Positions 1 to 5,782 of a stretch of 5,782 nt of DNA are shown one piece after another; the first letter of the stretch is position 1; the number at the start of each line of letters is the position of its first letter. The notes under the pieces were generated by a model that saw nothing but the letters and a program-made list of their open reading frames with translations, ran no database searches and was not told where the DNA came from. Made by a program: the position numbers and the translations under genes. Source of the stretch: an uncultured Collinsella sp. GTDB lineage: Bacteria > Actinomycetota > Coriobacteriia > Coriobacteriales > Coriobacteriaceae. The stretch is from positions 1 to 5,782 of the forward strand of contig CAMQPJ010000091.1 in NCBI GenBank assembly GCA_947003675.1, read 5' to 3'.

Positions 1-162
1 CTTAGCCTCAGTCTCGAGAGCTGCCTCAATCTTCACCTTAGATTCAGCTTTAACCGGCTTCTCCTCAGCCTTGGGTTCCTCGACAACCGGCTCGGCCTTG
101 GGCTTGGGCTCGGCCGCAGTCTCCTCAGCCACAACCGCAGGCTCGTCGACAACCGCCGCCGG
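1..162 (-). other. Low-complexity, probably disordered tail or linker at the GlgA C-terminus
   Basis: Residues 492-545 of GlgA alternate acidic, lysine, proline and alanine/valine positions: 13 Glu, 12 Ala, 8 Lys, 8 Val and 7 Pro of 54. VVDEP (495-499) recurs as VVEEP (517-521). At DNA level ctcctcagcc occurs at 61-70 and 121-130, and tcgacaaccg at 80-89 and 146-155, suggesting expansion by internal duplication. T-ending codons (GTT, GCT, ACT, TCT) and AAA and GAA are more frequent here than in the core. Such sequence usually forms an extended linker or disordered tail. Whether a folded domain follows beyond the left edge cannot be seen. Confidence 0.75.
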
Positions 163-1635
163 CCTCTCAATCTCCGGGTGCATAAAGAAGTACAGGTCCA
201 GATACTTGTCGGCCGAGCGCGTCCAGCTAAAGTCCTGGCTCATGGCCTGCGTGACCAGCTGGTTCCAGGCATCGCGGTTGTCCCAGAAAAGACGCGCCGC
301 GCGGAACACCGCGTCGCCCATCTCGTCACCGTTAAAGTTGCTAAACGAGAAGCCCGTGCCCTCGCCGGTAAACTCGTTATACGGGATCACGGTGTCCTTC
401 AGACCACCGGTTTCGCGAACAATCGGAAGGGTGCCGTAGCGCATAGCGATGATCTGCGACAGGCCGCAGGGCTCAAACTTCGAAGGCATCAGGAACATAT
501 CGGCGGCGGCATACATACGCTGCGACAGCGCCGGGTCAAACTCGATGCGCGCGGCCATGGTGCCGGGGTACTTGTCCTGGAAGTAGCGTAGGCCGTCCTC
601 GTAGTCGCGGTCGCCGGTGCCCAGCACGGCCACCTGCACGCCGCCGGCAAGAATGCGGTCGAGCGCGTACATGACCAGGTCCAGGCCCTTCTGACGCGTC
701 AGGCGCGTAACCATCACCATGAGCGGACGGTCGTCGCGAACCTCGAGCCCCAGCTCTTCCTGCAGCTTGGCCTTGCACACGGCCTTGCCCCCACGGTCAT
801 CAACCGTGTAGTGTGCGGCAATGCGCTTGTCAGTCGCCGGGTCAAAGCCCGCCACGTCAATGCCGTTCAAAATGCCCTGCAGCGCATAGGAGCGCTCGCG
901 CAGCACGCCGTCCAGGCCCTCGCCAAACTCGGGCGTCTGGATCTCGTTGGCATAGGTGGGGCTCACCGTGGTGATGGCGTCGGCATAGCGTAGCGCACCC
1001 AGCATGTAGTTGATGCTGCAGGCGTCGCAACGCAGCTGCGAAGCGGCCGCCGGAATGTGCGCCACGCCCAGGATGTCCTCCATCACGGTGTCGCTAAACT
1101 GGCCCTGGAACGCCACGTTGTGGATCGAGAACACGGTCTTGACGCGGTCGTACAGCGGCAGTCCCTGGTAGAACTCGCGCAAGAACACGGGCGCCAGTGC
1201 CGTCTGCCAGTCGTTGCAGTGCAGGATGTCGCACTCAAAACCGCCCGGCAGGTGCTGCAGGCTCTCGGTGATGGCCTTAGAGAAGAACGCAAAGCGCTCG
1301 CCGTCGTCAAAGAAGCCGTACGGATAGTCGCGCGCAAAGTAGCGTTCGTTGTCGATGAACATATAGGTGACGCCGTCGTGCTCGAGCTTCTCGAGTCCGC
1401 AGTACTCGTTGCGCCAGCCCAGGCTCACATAAAAGTCGGAGAAGTGCTCCATCTGCGCCTTGTACTCGTCCTTGATGGTGGCGTACTTGGGTACCATCAC
1501 GATGACCTCGGCGCCGGCGCGCACAAGCGCCGCAGGCAGCGAGCCCGCCACGTCGCCCAGGCCACCGGTCTTTACAAACGGTGCGCACTCGGCCGAGGCA
1601 AACACGATCTGCATCTTTTTGCTGGAATCTGCCAT
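1..1635 (-). CDS. glgA: Glycogen synthase (ADP-glucose type, GT5) with Ala/Glu/Pro/Lys-rich C-terminal extension; 3' end outside window
   Basis: Transfers glucose from ADP-glucose to the non-reducing end of an alpha-1,4-glucan in the cytoplasm. All 545 codons from 1635 to 1 are open, with no stop. The N-terminal Rossmann domain shows KTGGLGDVAGSLP (22-34), the ADP-glucose-binding KxGGL signature, then HCNDWQTAL (139-147) and HNVAFQG. The second domain shows TVSPTYANEI, LNGIDVAGFDP, VTRLTRQKGLDLV, SKFEPCGLSQ with Glu388 matching the E. coli catalytic Glu377, and YGTLPIVRETGGL (400-412). The core ends near residue 491 (MHPEIER), about where GlgA proteins normally stop (roughly 480 residues). 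The following 54 residues (492-545) are 48/54 Ala, Glu, Pro, Lys or Val, with no aromatic, Gly, Arg or Cys, and run off the left edge. The start is supported by GGGAG 5 nt upstream. It is the last visible gene of the run, separated from glgD by a hairpin spacer. Confidence 0.95.
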   Translation of the reverse strand, partial: MADSSKKMQIVFASAECAPFVKTGGLGDVAGSLPAALVRAGAEVIVMVPKYATIKDEYKAQMEHFSDFYVSLGWRNEYCGLEKLEHDGVTYMFIDNERYFARDYPYGFFDDGERFAFFSKAITESLQHLPGGFECDILHCNDWQTALAPVFLREFYQGLPLYDRVKTVFSIHNVAFQGQFSDTVMEDILGVAHIPAAASQLRCDACSINYMLGALRYADAITTVSPTYANEIQTPEFGEGLDGVLRERSYALQGILNGIDVAGFDPATDKRIAAHYTVDDRGGKAVCKAKLQEELGLEVRDDRPLMVMVTRLTRQKGLDLVMYALDRILAGGVQVAVLGTGDRDYEDGLRYFQDKYPGTMAARIEFDPALSQRMYAAADMFLMPSKFEPCGLSQIIAMRYGTLPIVRETGGLKDTVIPYNEFTGEGTGFSFSNFNGDEMGDAVFRAARLFWDNRDAWNQLVTQAMSQDFSWTRSADKYLDLYFFMHPEIERPAAVVDEPAVVAEETAAEPKPKAEPVVEEPKAEEKPVKAESKVKIEAALETEAK

Positions 1636-1640
1636 ATTGT

Positions 1641-1645
1641 CTCCC
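1641..1645 (-). promoter_or_regulatory. Shine-Dalgarno for glgA
   Basis: GGGAG on the minus strand, 5 nt before the ATG at 1635. An in-frame ATG at 1647 overlaps this element and would add only four residues (Met-Gly-Asp-Asn); it has no ribosome site of its own, so 1635 is preferred. Confidence 0.65.
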
Positions 1646-1658
1646 ATGTTGCAATTCG

Positions 1659-1694
1659 AGAATAGCCGCCTGGCGCAAACCGGGCGGCTATTCT
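1659..1694 (-). terminator. Perfect 12-bp hairpin in the glgD-glgA spacer (candidate attenuator/terminator)
   Basis: Plus-strand arms agaatagccgcc (1659-1670) and ggcggctattct (1683-1694) pair perfectly around a 12-nt loop. The stem begins 31 nt after the glgD stop. It has a GC-rich top and an A/T-rich base, and the descending arm ends UAUUCU in the transcript, resembling a weak intrinsic terminator. There is no uninterrupted U tract, and the glgA Shine-Dalgarno follows 13 nt later, so complete termination would cut glgA off from its operon. Partial attenuation or an mRNA end-protecting or processing structure fits as well. The structure is seen; the function is inferred. Confidence 0.55.
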
Positions 1695-1725
1695 GCATGT
1701 TACGAGCGATGTTGCGGTGCCTACG

Positions 1726-2853
1726 TTAATGCACGATGGTGGTATCGGGAGTTAACGGGGCTTTGCCCAGCACCAGGATGTTCTCGGGCGTGCCGCGAAG
1801 CTCGGTGTTGGTGGGAACCACGTTGTTCTTGTCCAGGATGGCGTTCTCAACGCGGGCGCCGCTCTTGATGATGCAGCTCTGGTTGATGATCGAGTTGGTC
1901 ACCGAGGCGCCTTCCTCAACCACAACGCCGCGCGACAGGATCGAGTTGCGCACGGTGCCCTTGATGATGCAGCCGGCTGAGATGATCGAGTTGCACGCGT
2001 GGCTGCCGGTCGCATAGCGCGAAGGCGGCACGTCGTGAGCCTTGGTCAGGATCGGGCGCTCGGGATCGAAGAGCTGGTCGGCCACGGTCTGGTCGAGCAG
2101 GTCCATGCTGCGGCGATACAGCGACTTCTCGCTAAACACGCCCACGACCTCGCCTTTGTACTCGTAGCTGCACACGTCGATATTGCCAAAGTCGCCCTGG
2201 AGTGCCTCGAGCAGATCCAGATAGTCGGCGGCCTGGTAGTGGTCGATGATCTCGAGCAGCGTCTCGCGGTTGACGATGCAGCAGTCCATAGAGGCGTTGT
2301 CGCCGTACACGACGCCGGCGCTCACGCCTGTCAGGCGGCCGTTCTCGTTGATCTCGAGCTTGGTCTCGTCATCGACGTTGCGCGTGGCCTTGCAGTACAC
2401 CACGGTCATCTGAGCGCCGGAGTTCTCGTGCGCGTCGATGATGGTGTTGAGGTCCATGTTAAAGATGATGTTGGTGCCCATCATCACAACGTAGGGCTTG
2501 TCCGAGCGCTGGAACAGCGTCTTGTTGGAGATGATGTCGCGCAGCAGGAAGCGCATGCCGCCCTTGGTGGTGCCATACGCGTTGCCGGGCACCATGAACA
2601 GGCCGCCCTTCTTGCGGTCCAGGCCCCAGTCCTTGCCCGAGCCCACGTGGTCGATCAGCGAGCGGTAGTTGCCCGGCATGACGACGCCGACGGTCTTAAT
2701 GCCGGCATTCATCATGTTGGACAGCGGGAAGTCGATCAGGCGGTAGCGGCCCAAAAACGGAACGGACGCGATGGGGCGGTCCTTGAGCAGCACGCTGCCG
2801 TAGGTCGAAGAGTAGTTAGCGGTGATATAACCGATGGCCTTGCGATTGATCAT
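1726..2853 (-). CDS. glgD: GlgD, non-catalytic ADP-glucose pyrophosphorylase paralogue (regulatory subunit)
   Basis: This 375-residue protein aligns with the upstream GlgC almost without gaps through residue 135. It keeps the shared fold signatures RYRLIDFPLSN (36-46), HVGSGKDWGLD (69-79) and MD at 133-134, and a beta-helix region from about 276 to 365. The active site is lost: the GlgC loop GGQGSR (13-18) is NYSSTY here, catalytic Asp128 is Asn128 within MGTNIIFNMD, and there is no FxEKP glucose-1-phosphate motif. In Geobacillus and Streptococcus mutans, GlgD has little or no activity alone but associates with GlgC and raises or modulates its activity; I infer the same role here. The start at 2853 is chosen because MINRKAIGYITANYSS matches typical GlgD N-termini and a Shine-Dalgarno precedes it. 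It ends with TAA at 1728-1726. A residual catalytic role is unlikely. Confidence 0.93.
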   Translation of the reverse strand: MINRKAIGYITANYSSTYGSVLLKDRPIASVPFLGRYRLIDFPLSNMMNAGIKTVGVVMPGNYRSLIDHVGSGKDWGLDRKKGGLFMVPGNAYGTTKGGMRFLLRDIISNKTLFQRSDKPYVVMMGTNIIFNMDLNTIIDAHENSGAQMTVVYCKATRNVDDETKLEINENGRLTGVSAGVVYGDNASMDCCIVNRETLLEIIDHYQAADYLDLLEALQGDFGNIDVCSYEYKGEVVGVFSEKSLYRRSMDLLDQTVADQLFDPERPILTKAHDVPPSRYATGSHACNSIISAGCIIKGTVRNSILSRGVVVEEGASVTNSIINQSCIIKSGARVENAILDKNNVVPTNTELRGTPENILVLGKAPLTPDTTIVH

Positions 2854-2857
2854 CGGA

Positions 2858-4006
2858 TCATTCCCCCTTCCCGATAACGACGTCATTTCCAACGACGGCC
2901 GTATCCTTGGTGGTATCGACAGAGCCGAGCTTCACGCCCTCTTCGACCGTGGAGTTCTCGCCCAAAATAGCGCGGCAGATGTGCGCGCCGCTCTTAACGT
3001 GCGCACCCGGCAGCAGCACGGAGTCCTCGACCACGGCGCGCTCCTCGATGATGACATCGGTCGAAAGGATCGAGTGGCGAGCGGTGCCGTAGATCTTGCA
3101 GCCGTTGGAGACCAGGCAATCGTCCAGGCGGCCGTCCGGGCCAATGTAGTGCGGCGGACGCGTGGTGATGTTGGACATGATGGGGAAGTTCTTGTCAAAC
3201 AGATCGAACTCGGGGTTGTTGCCCAGCAGGTCCATCGAGGTCTCGTGGAAGCTGGCGATGGTGCCGACGTCCTTCCAAAAGCCGTGGAACTCGTAGCTGT
3301 ACAGGCGCTTGCCCTCGCCGAGCAGCTTGGGGATGATGTCCTTGCCAAAGTCGTGGCTCGAGCGCTGGTCCAGGGCGTCCGCCTCGAGCGCCTCGATCAG
3401 CACGTCGGCCGAGAAGATGTAGATGCCCATGGACGCAAGGTTCGAATCGGGCTTCTCGGGCTTCTCGGTGAACTTGGTGATGCGGCCGTCCTCGGGGTCG
3501 GTGGTCAGGATGCCAAAGCGGCTGGCCTCCTCCCACGGCACGGGCATAACGCTCACCGTGAGGTCGGCGTTGTTCTCAATGTGCGTCTTGAGCATCTTGC
3601 GGTAGTCCATGCGATACAGGTGATCGCCCGAAAGAATCAGGACGTACTTGGGGTCGTTGGCCTTGATGTAGTCGAGGTTCTGCGTAATGGCGTCGGCCGT
3701 GCCCGCATACCAGGCGCCGCCGGTCTGCGTCTCGTACGGCGGTAGGATCGACACGCCGCCGTCGCGGCTGTCCAGATCCCACGCCTCGCCGGAGCCCACG
3801 TAGGCATGCAGCAGGTAGGGACGGTACTGCGTCAGAACGCCCACCGTGTCGATGCCCGAGTTGGAGCAGTTGGACAGCGAAAAGTCGATAATGCGGAACT
3901 TGCCACCAAAGCTAACCGCCGGCTTGGCGATCTTTTGGGTGAGTGCCCCCAATCGGCTGCCCTGTCCTCCTGCGAGGAGCATCGCGATGCATTCTTTCTT
4001 ACTCAT
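2858..4006 (-). CDS. glgC: Glucose-1-phosphate adenylyltransferase (ADP-glucose pyrophosphorylase), catalytic subunit
   Basis: Cytoplasmic enzyme making ADP-glucose and pyrophosphate from ATP and glucose-1-phosphate, the committed step of bacterial glycogen synthesis. The protein has 382 residues, within the usual range for bacterial GlgC. The N-terminal nucleotidyltransferase domain shows the nucleotide loop [11 protein letters not shown] (10-20), [15 protein letters not shown] (28-42), [12 protein letters not shown] (99-110), [10 protein letters not shown] (126-135) with Asp128 matching E. coli catalytic Asp142, FTEKP (179-183) with Lys182 matching the glucose-1-phosphate lysine, and DVGT (246-249). 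From about residue 284 hexapeptide-like repeats form the left-handed beta-helix domain used in oligomerisation and allostery. All key catalytic residues are present. The start at 4006 is set by AAGGAG 6 nt upstream. The TGA at 2860-2858 is only 4 nt before glgD, implying coupled translation of the two homologous subunits. The allosteric effector cannot be predicted from this sequence. Confidence 0.97.
   Translation of the reverse strand: MSKKECIAMLLAGGQGSRLGALTQKIAKPAVSFGGKFRIIDFSLSNCSNSGIDTVGVLTQYRPYLLHAYVGSGEAWDLDSRDGGVSILPPYETQTGGAWYAGTADAITQNLDYIKANDPKYVLILSGDHLYRMDYRKMLKTHIENNADLTVSVMPVPWEEASRFGILTTDPEDGRITKFTEKPEKPDSNLASMGIYIFSADVLIEALEADALDQRSSHDFGKDIIPKLLGEGKRLYSYEFHGFWKDVGTIASFHETSMDLLGNNPEFDLFDKNFPIMSNITTRPPHYIGPDGRLDDCLVSNGCKIYGTARHSILSTDVIIEERAVVEDSVLLPGAHVKSGAHICRAILGENSTVEEGVKLGSVDTTKDTAVVGNDVVIGKGE
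2862..2868 (-). promoter_or_regulatory. Shine-Dalgarno for glgD, inside the end of glgC
   Basis: Minus-strand AGGGGGA lies within the last codons of glgC (Lys-Gly-Glu-stop), 8 nt before the ATG at 2853. It supports that start over an in-frame ATG at 2892, which would add 13 residues of out-of-frame glgC sequence. Confidence 0.7.
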
Positions 4007-4012
4007 CGATTT

Positions 4013-4018
4013 CTCCTT
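4013..4018 (-). promoter_or_regulatory. Shine-Dalgarno for glgC
   Basis: AAGGAG on the minus strand, 6 nt before the ATG at 4006, within AGAAGGAGAA. It is a near-ideal ribosome site and fixes the glgC start. It implies that glgC is translated independently of glgP. Confidence 0.85.
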
Positions 4019-4046
4019 CTGTCATCGATGTTCTTAAACCCATTAG

Positions 4047-4077
4047 CGACGGGCGCGGCGCTCGGTCGCGCCCGTCG
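4047..4077 (-). repeat. Perfect 11-bp GC-rich hairpin in the glgP-glgC spacer
   Basis: Plus-strand arms cgacgggcgcg (4047-4057) and cgcgcccgtcg (4067-4077) are exact reverse complements around a 9-nt loop. It lies 37 nt after the glgP stop and ends 28 nt before the glgC Shine-Dalgarno. In the transcript direction the sequence after the stem is CTAATGGGTTTAAG, which has no run of U, so this does not look like a complete intrinsic terminator. It may be a partial terminator, a 3'-end stabiliser for the glgP message or a processing site; an alternative GGCGC/GCGCC pairing shares the same bases. The hairpin is seen in the sequence; the role is inferred. Confidence 0.6.
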
Positions 4078-4081
4078 AGTA

Positions 4082-4096
4082 ATGCCGTGCTGGCAT
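4082..4096 (-). repeat. Short inverted repeat just after glgP
   Basis: A perfect 5-bp stem (atgcc / ggcat on the plus strand) with a 5-nt loop begins 18 nt after the glgP stop codon. It stands directly before the larger 11-bp hairpin at 4047-4077. On its own the stem is too short to be convincing; its place in tandem with the bigger hairpin is the reason to list it. Confidence 0.35.
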
Positions 4097-4114
4097 AGGG
4101 GAACTCGCGCGCCT

Positions 4115-5782
4115 TTACGCGTGCCAGATCTCGTCGCGGTATTCGCGAATGGTGCGGTCGCTCGAGAACCAGCCGGAGGAGGCGGTGTTGAGCAGCGCCT
4201 TGCGGTTCCAGGTCTCCTGGTCGCCGTAGCTGTTCGTGAGCGCCTCCCACGCATCAACGTAGCTGCGGAAATCGGCCATGACCAGGTCGGGGTCGTTGTT
4301 GTTCATGAGCTCGTTGTAGATACTCTCGAAGTTGCCCGAAAGACCCGCAAAGGTGTCGTCCTTGAGCTCGTCCATAACGCGGCCCAGACGCTCGCGATCG
4401 TTGTTGAGCGTATCCCACGCAAAGTAGCTGTTGGATGCCCAGAGCTTCTCGACCTCGGGAGCAGTCAGGCCAAAGATGGCCTCGTTCTCGCGGCCGGCCA
4501 GATCGGCGATCTCGATGTTGGCGCCGTCGAGGGTGCCCAGCGTAATGGCGCCGTTCATCATGAGCTTCATGTTGGACGTGCCCGAGGCCTCCTTGCCGGC
4601 CGTGGAGATCTGCTCCGAGATCTCGGCGGCGGGGTAGATGAGCTGGGCGTTGCTCACGCGGAAGTTGGGGATAAAGCAGACCTTCATGACCTCGTTGACG
4701 CGGGCATCGTTGTTGATGACGTCGGCCACGGAGTTAATGAGGCGGATGGTCTCCTTGGCGAAGGTGTAGCTCGAGGCAGCCTTGCCGCTAAAGATGAAGG
4801 TCGTCGGCGTCACGTGGAAGTTGGGATCGGCGATGCGGCGGTTGTAGATGTCCATCACCTTCATGATGTTCATGAGCTGGCGCTTGTAGGCATGGAAGCG
4901 CTTAACCTGAACATCGAAGACGGTGTTGGGGTCGATGATCAGACCGGTCTCGGCCTTGACGTAGGCGGCCAGACGCTCCTTGTTGGCGCGCTTGGAGGCA
5001 CCCACGGCCTTCAGGAACTCGGTGTCGTCCTTAAACTCCTTGAGCTTCTCCAGCTCAAAGGCGTCCTTGAGCCAGCCATCGCCAATGGCATCGGTGACGA
5101 GCTTGGCGTAGGTTGGGTTGGCCTCGGCAAAGAAGCGACGGTGCGAGATACCGTTGGTCTTGTTGTTGAACTTCTCGGGCGTCAGGGCATAGAAGTCCTT
5201 GAGCACGATGTTCTTGATGATGTCGGAGTGGATCTTGGCCACGCCGTTGACGCTGTGGCTGCAGATCACGGACAGGTTGGCCATGCGAATCTCGCCGTCC
5301 CACAGAATGGCGGTCTGGCGCAGACGCTCCTGCCAGCCCTCCTGCGTGGTGTCGAACGACTCGTGCCAACGACGGCTGATCTCGTCGATGATCTGGTACA
5401 CGCGGGGGAGGAGCTTGGAGAACGTGCCGATGGGCCACTTCTCCAGAGCCTCGGGCAGGATGGTGTGGTTGGTGTAGCTCACGACCTGTGTCACGATGTT
5501 CCAGGCGTCATCCCACTCGAGCTTCTTCTCGTCGATGAGGATGCGCATGAGCTCAGGACCGCACATGGCGGGGTGCGTGTCGTTGGTGTGGATGGCCACA
5601 AACTGCGGCAGCAGCTCCCAGTTCTCGCCGTGCTCCTTCTCAAAGGTGTCGAGCAGGCTGTAGATGCCGGCCGATACAAACAGGTACTCCTGCTTCAGGC
5701 GCAGCAGACGGCCGTGCTCGCCGGCGTCGTTGGGGTAGAGGATGGCGCTGATGGCCTCGGCCTCGGCGCGCTCGGCGTCGGC
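4115..5782 (-). CDS. glgP: Glycogen/alpha-glucan phosphorylase, C-terminal 555 residues (5' end outside window)
   Basis: GT35 enzyme that uses phosphate to release glucose-1-phosphate from non-reducing ends of glycogen or maltodextrin; cytoplasmic and PLP-dependent. The frame is open from the right edge to a TAA at 4117-4115. Family motifs seen, numbered from the first visible residue: LYPND (15-19), TNDTHP (66-71), TNHTILPEALEKWP (from about 104, with His106 matching the glucose-contacting His of rabbit muscle phosphorylase), FDVQVKRFHAYKRQ (nt about 4877-4918), and EASGTSNMK with the PLP Schiff-base lysine at 406 (nt 4567-4565), then LGTLDGANIEI. The C-terminus reads SSDRTIREYRDEIW, typical of the family. 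The His-to-Lys spacing (300 residues) is close to that of the rabbit enzyme (303), so roughly 230-275 N-terminal residues are missing to the right. There is no frameshift. Glycogen versus maltodextrin preference cannot be read from sequence; the glg neighbours favour glycogen. It is the first visible gene of the run and lies 108 bp before glgC. Confidence 0.96.
   Translation of the reverse strand, partial: ADAERAEAEAISAILYPNDAGEHGRLLRLKQEYLFVSAGIYSLLDTFEKEHGENWELLPQFVAIHTNDTHPAMCGPELMRILIDEKKLEWDDAWNIVTQVVSYTNHTILPEALEKWPIGTFSKLLPRVYQIIDEISRRWHESFDTTQEGWQERLRQTAILWDGEIRMANLSVICSHSVNGVAKIHSDIIKNIVLKDFYALTPEKFNNKTNGISHRRFFAEANPTYAKLVTDAIGDGWLKDAFELEKLKEFKDDTEFLKAVGASKRANKERLAAYVKAETGLIIDPNTVFDVQVKRFHAYKRQLMNIMKVMDIYNRRIADPNFHVTPTTFIFSGKAASSYTFAKETIRLINSVADVINNDARVNEVMKVCFIPNFRVSNAQLIYPAAEISEQISTAGKEASGTSNMKLMMNGAITLGTLDGANIEIADLAGRENEAIFGLTAPEVEKLWASNSYFAWDTLNNDRERLGRVMDELKDDTFAGLSGNFESIYNELMNNNDPDLVMADFRSYVDAWEALTNSYGDQETWNRKALLNTASSGWFSSDRTIREYRDEIWHA

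Noticed and set aside
1057..1665. A 202-codon plus-strand open frame opposite the start of glgA
   Set aside because: Same reason: it is the mirror of GlgA codon bias, with no domain, ribosome site or promoter to support it.
1690..1725. Weak -10-like CAGAAT upstream of glgA
   Set aside because: It matches only 4 of 6 consensus bases, has no acceptable -35 partner, and lies within the base of the hairpin stem; there is not enough to call a promoter.
2851..2861. ATG overlapping the glgC stop (ATGA, 2861-2858) as a possible glgD start
   Set aside because: It is in a different frame from glgD and meets a stop after three codons; the ATG at 2853 gives the conserved GlgD N-terminus.
2854..2892. 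Longer glgD starting at the ATG at 2892
   Set aside because: The additional 13 residues overlap the glgC coding end, resemble nothing in GlgD and bypass the Shine-Dalgarno at 2862-2868.
1999..3745. Long plus-strand open frames (1999-2877, 292 codons; 2834-3745, 303 codons) opposite glgD and glgC
   Set aside because: They lie antisense to two genes with clear family motifs. Their translations are rich in Val, Ala, His, Asp and Leu without recognisable domains, as expected for reverse frames of GC-rich coding DNA, and I see no sign of independent coding.
5491..5679. Short alternate-frame reading frames within glgP, including one at 5491-5679
   Set aside because: They are out-of-frame shadows of the continuous GlgP frame, Ser/Arg/Thr-rich with no recognisable features.

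Overview
The window holds a run of four glycogen-metabolism genes, all on the minus strand and read right to left: glgP (5' end off the right edge), glgC, glgD and glgA (3' end off the left edge). The DNA is GC-rich, with mostly G/C-ending codons. A high-GC bacterium carrying a GlgC/GlgD pair, which is best known from Firmicutes, would fit a gut or oral member of the Coriobacteriia (Collinsella/Olsenella-like Actinobacteria). That assignment is an inference from composition and gene content, not from a marker gene.

Layout, in transcription order. Positions 5782-4115 encode the C-terminal 555 residues of glycogen/alpha-glucan phosphorylase, including the PLP-lysine motif. A 108-bp spacer follows, with two perfect inverted repeats and then a strong Shine-Dalgarno. 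Positions 4006-2858 encode GlgC, a complete catalytic ADP-glucose pyrophosphorylase. Four bases later glgD (2853-1726) encodes a paralogue of the same length class that has lost the nucleotide-binding loop, the catalytic Asp and the glucose-1-phosphate Lys, so it is probably a non-catalytic regulatory partner. A 90-bp spacer with a 12-bp perfect hairpin leads to glgA (1635 to beyond position 1). GlgA is a GT5 glycogen synthase whose normal catalytic core is followed by at least 54 residues of Ala/Glu/Pro/Lys/Val-rich sequence that is still open at the window edge.

The genes act together: GlgC, modulated by GlgD, makes ADP-glucose from glucose-1-phosphate and ATP. GlgA adds the glucose to a growing alpha-1,4-glucan. 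GlgP releases glucose-1-phosphate from the same polymer. No branching enzyme (glgB) or debranching enzyme (glgX or pullulanase) lies in the window. The operon promoter must be to the right of the window, unless weak internal promoters exist that I cannot see.

I found no evidence of a wholly new system. The items most worth a second look are the GlgA tail, the thoroughly degenerate GlgD and the two hairpin-bearing spacers. There are no tRNA or rRNA genes, mobile elements or CRISPR arrays, and no gene-free stretch exceeds 300 bases. The long open frames on the plus strand are antisense shadows of these genes.
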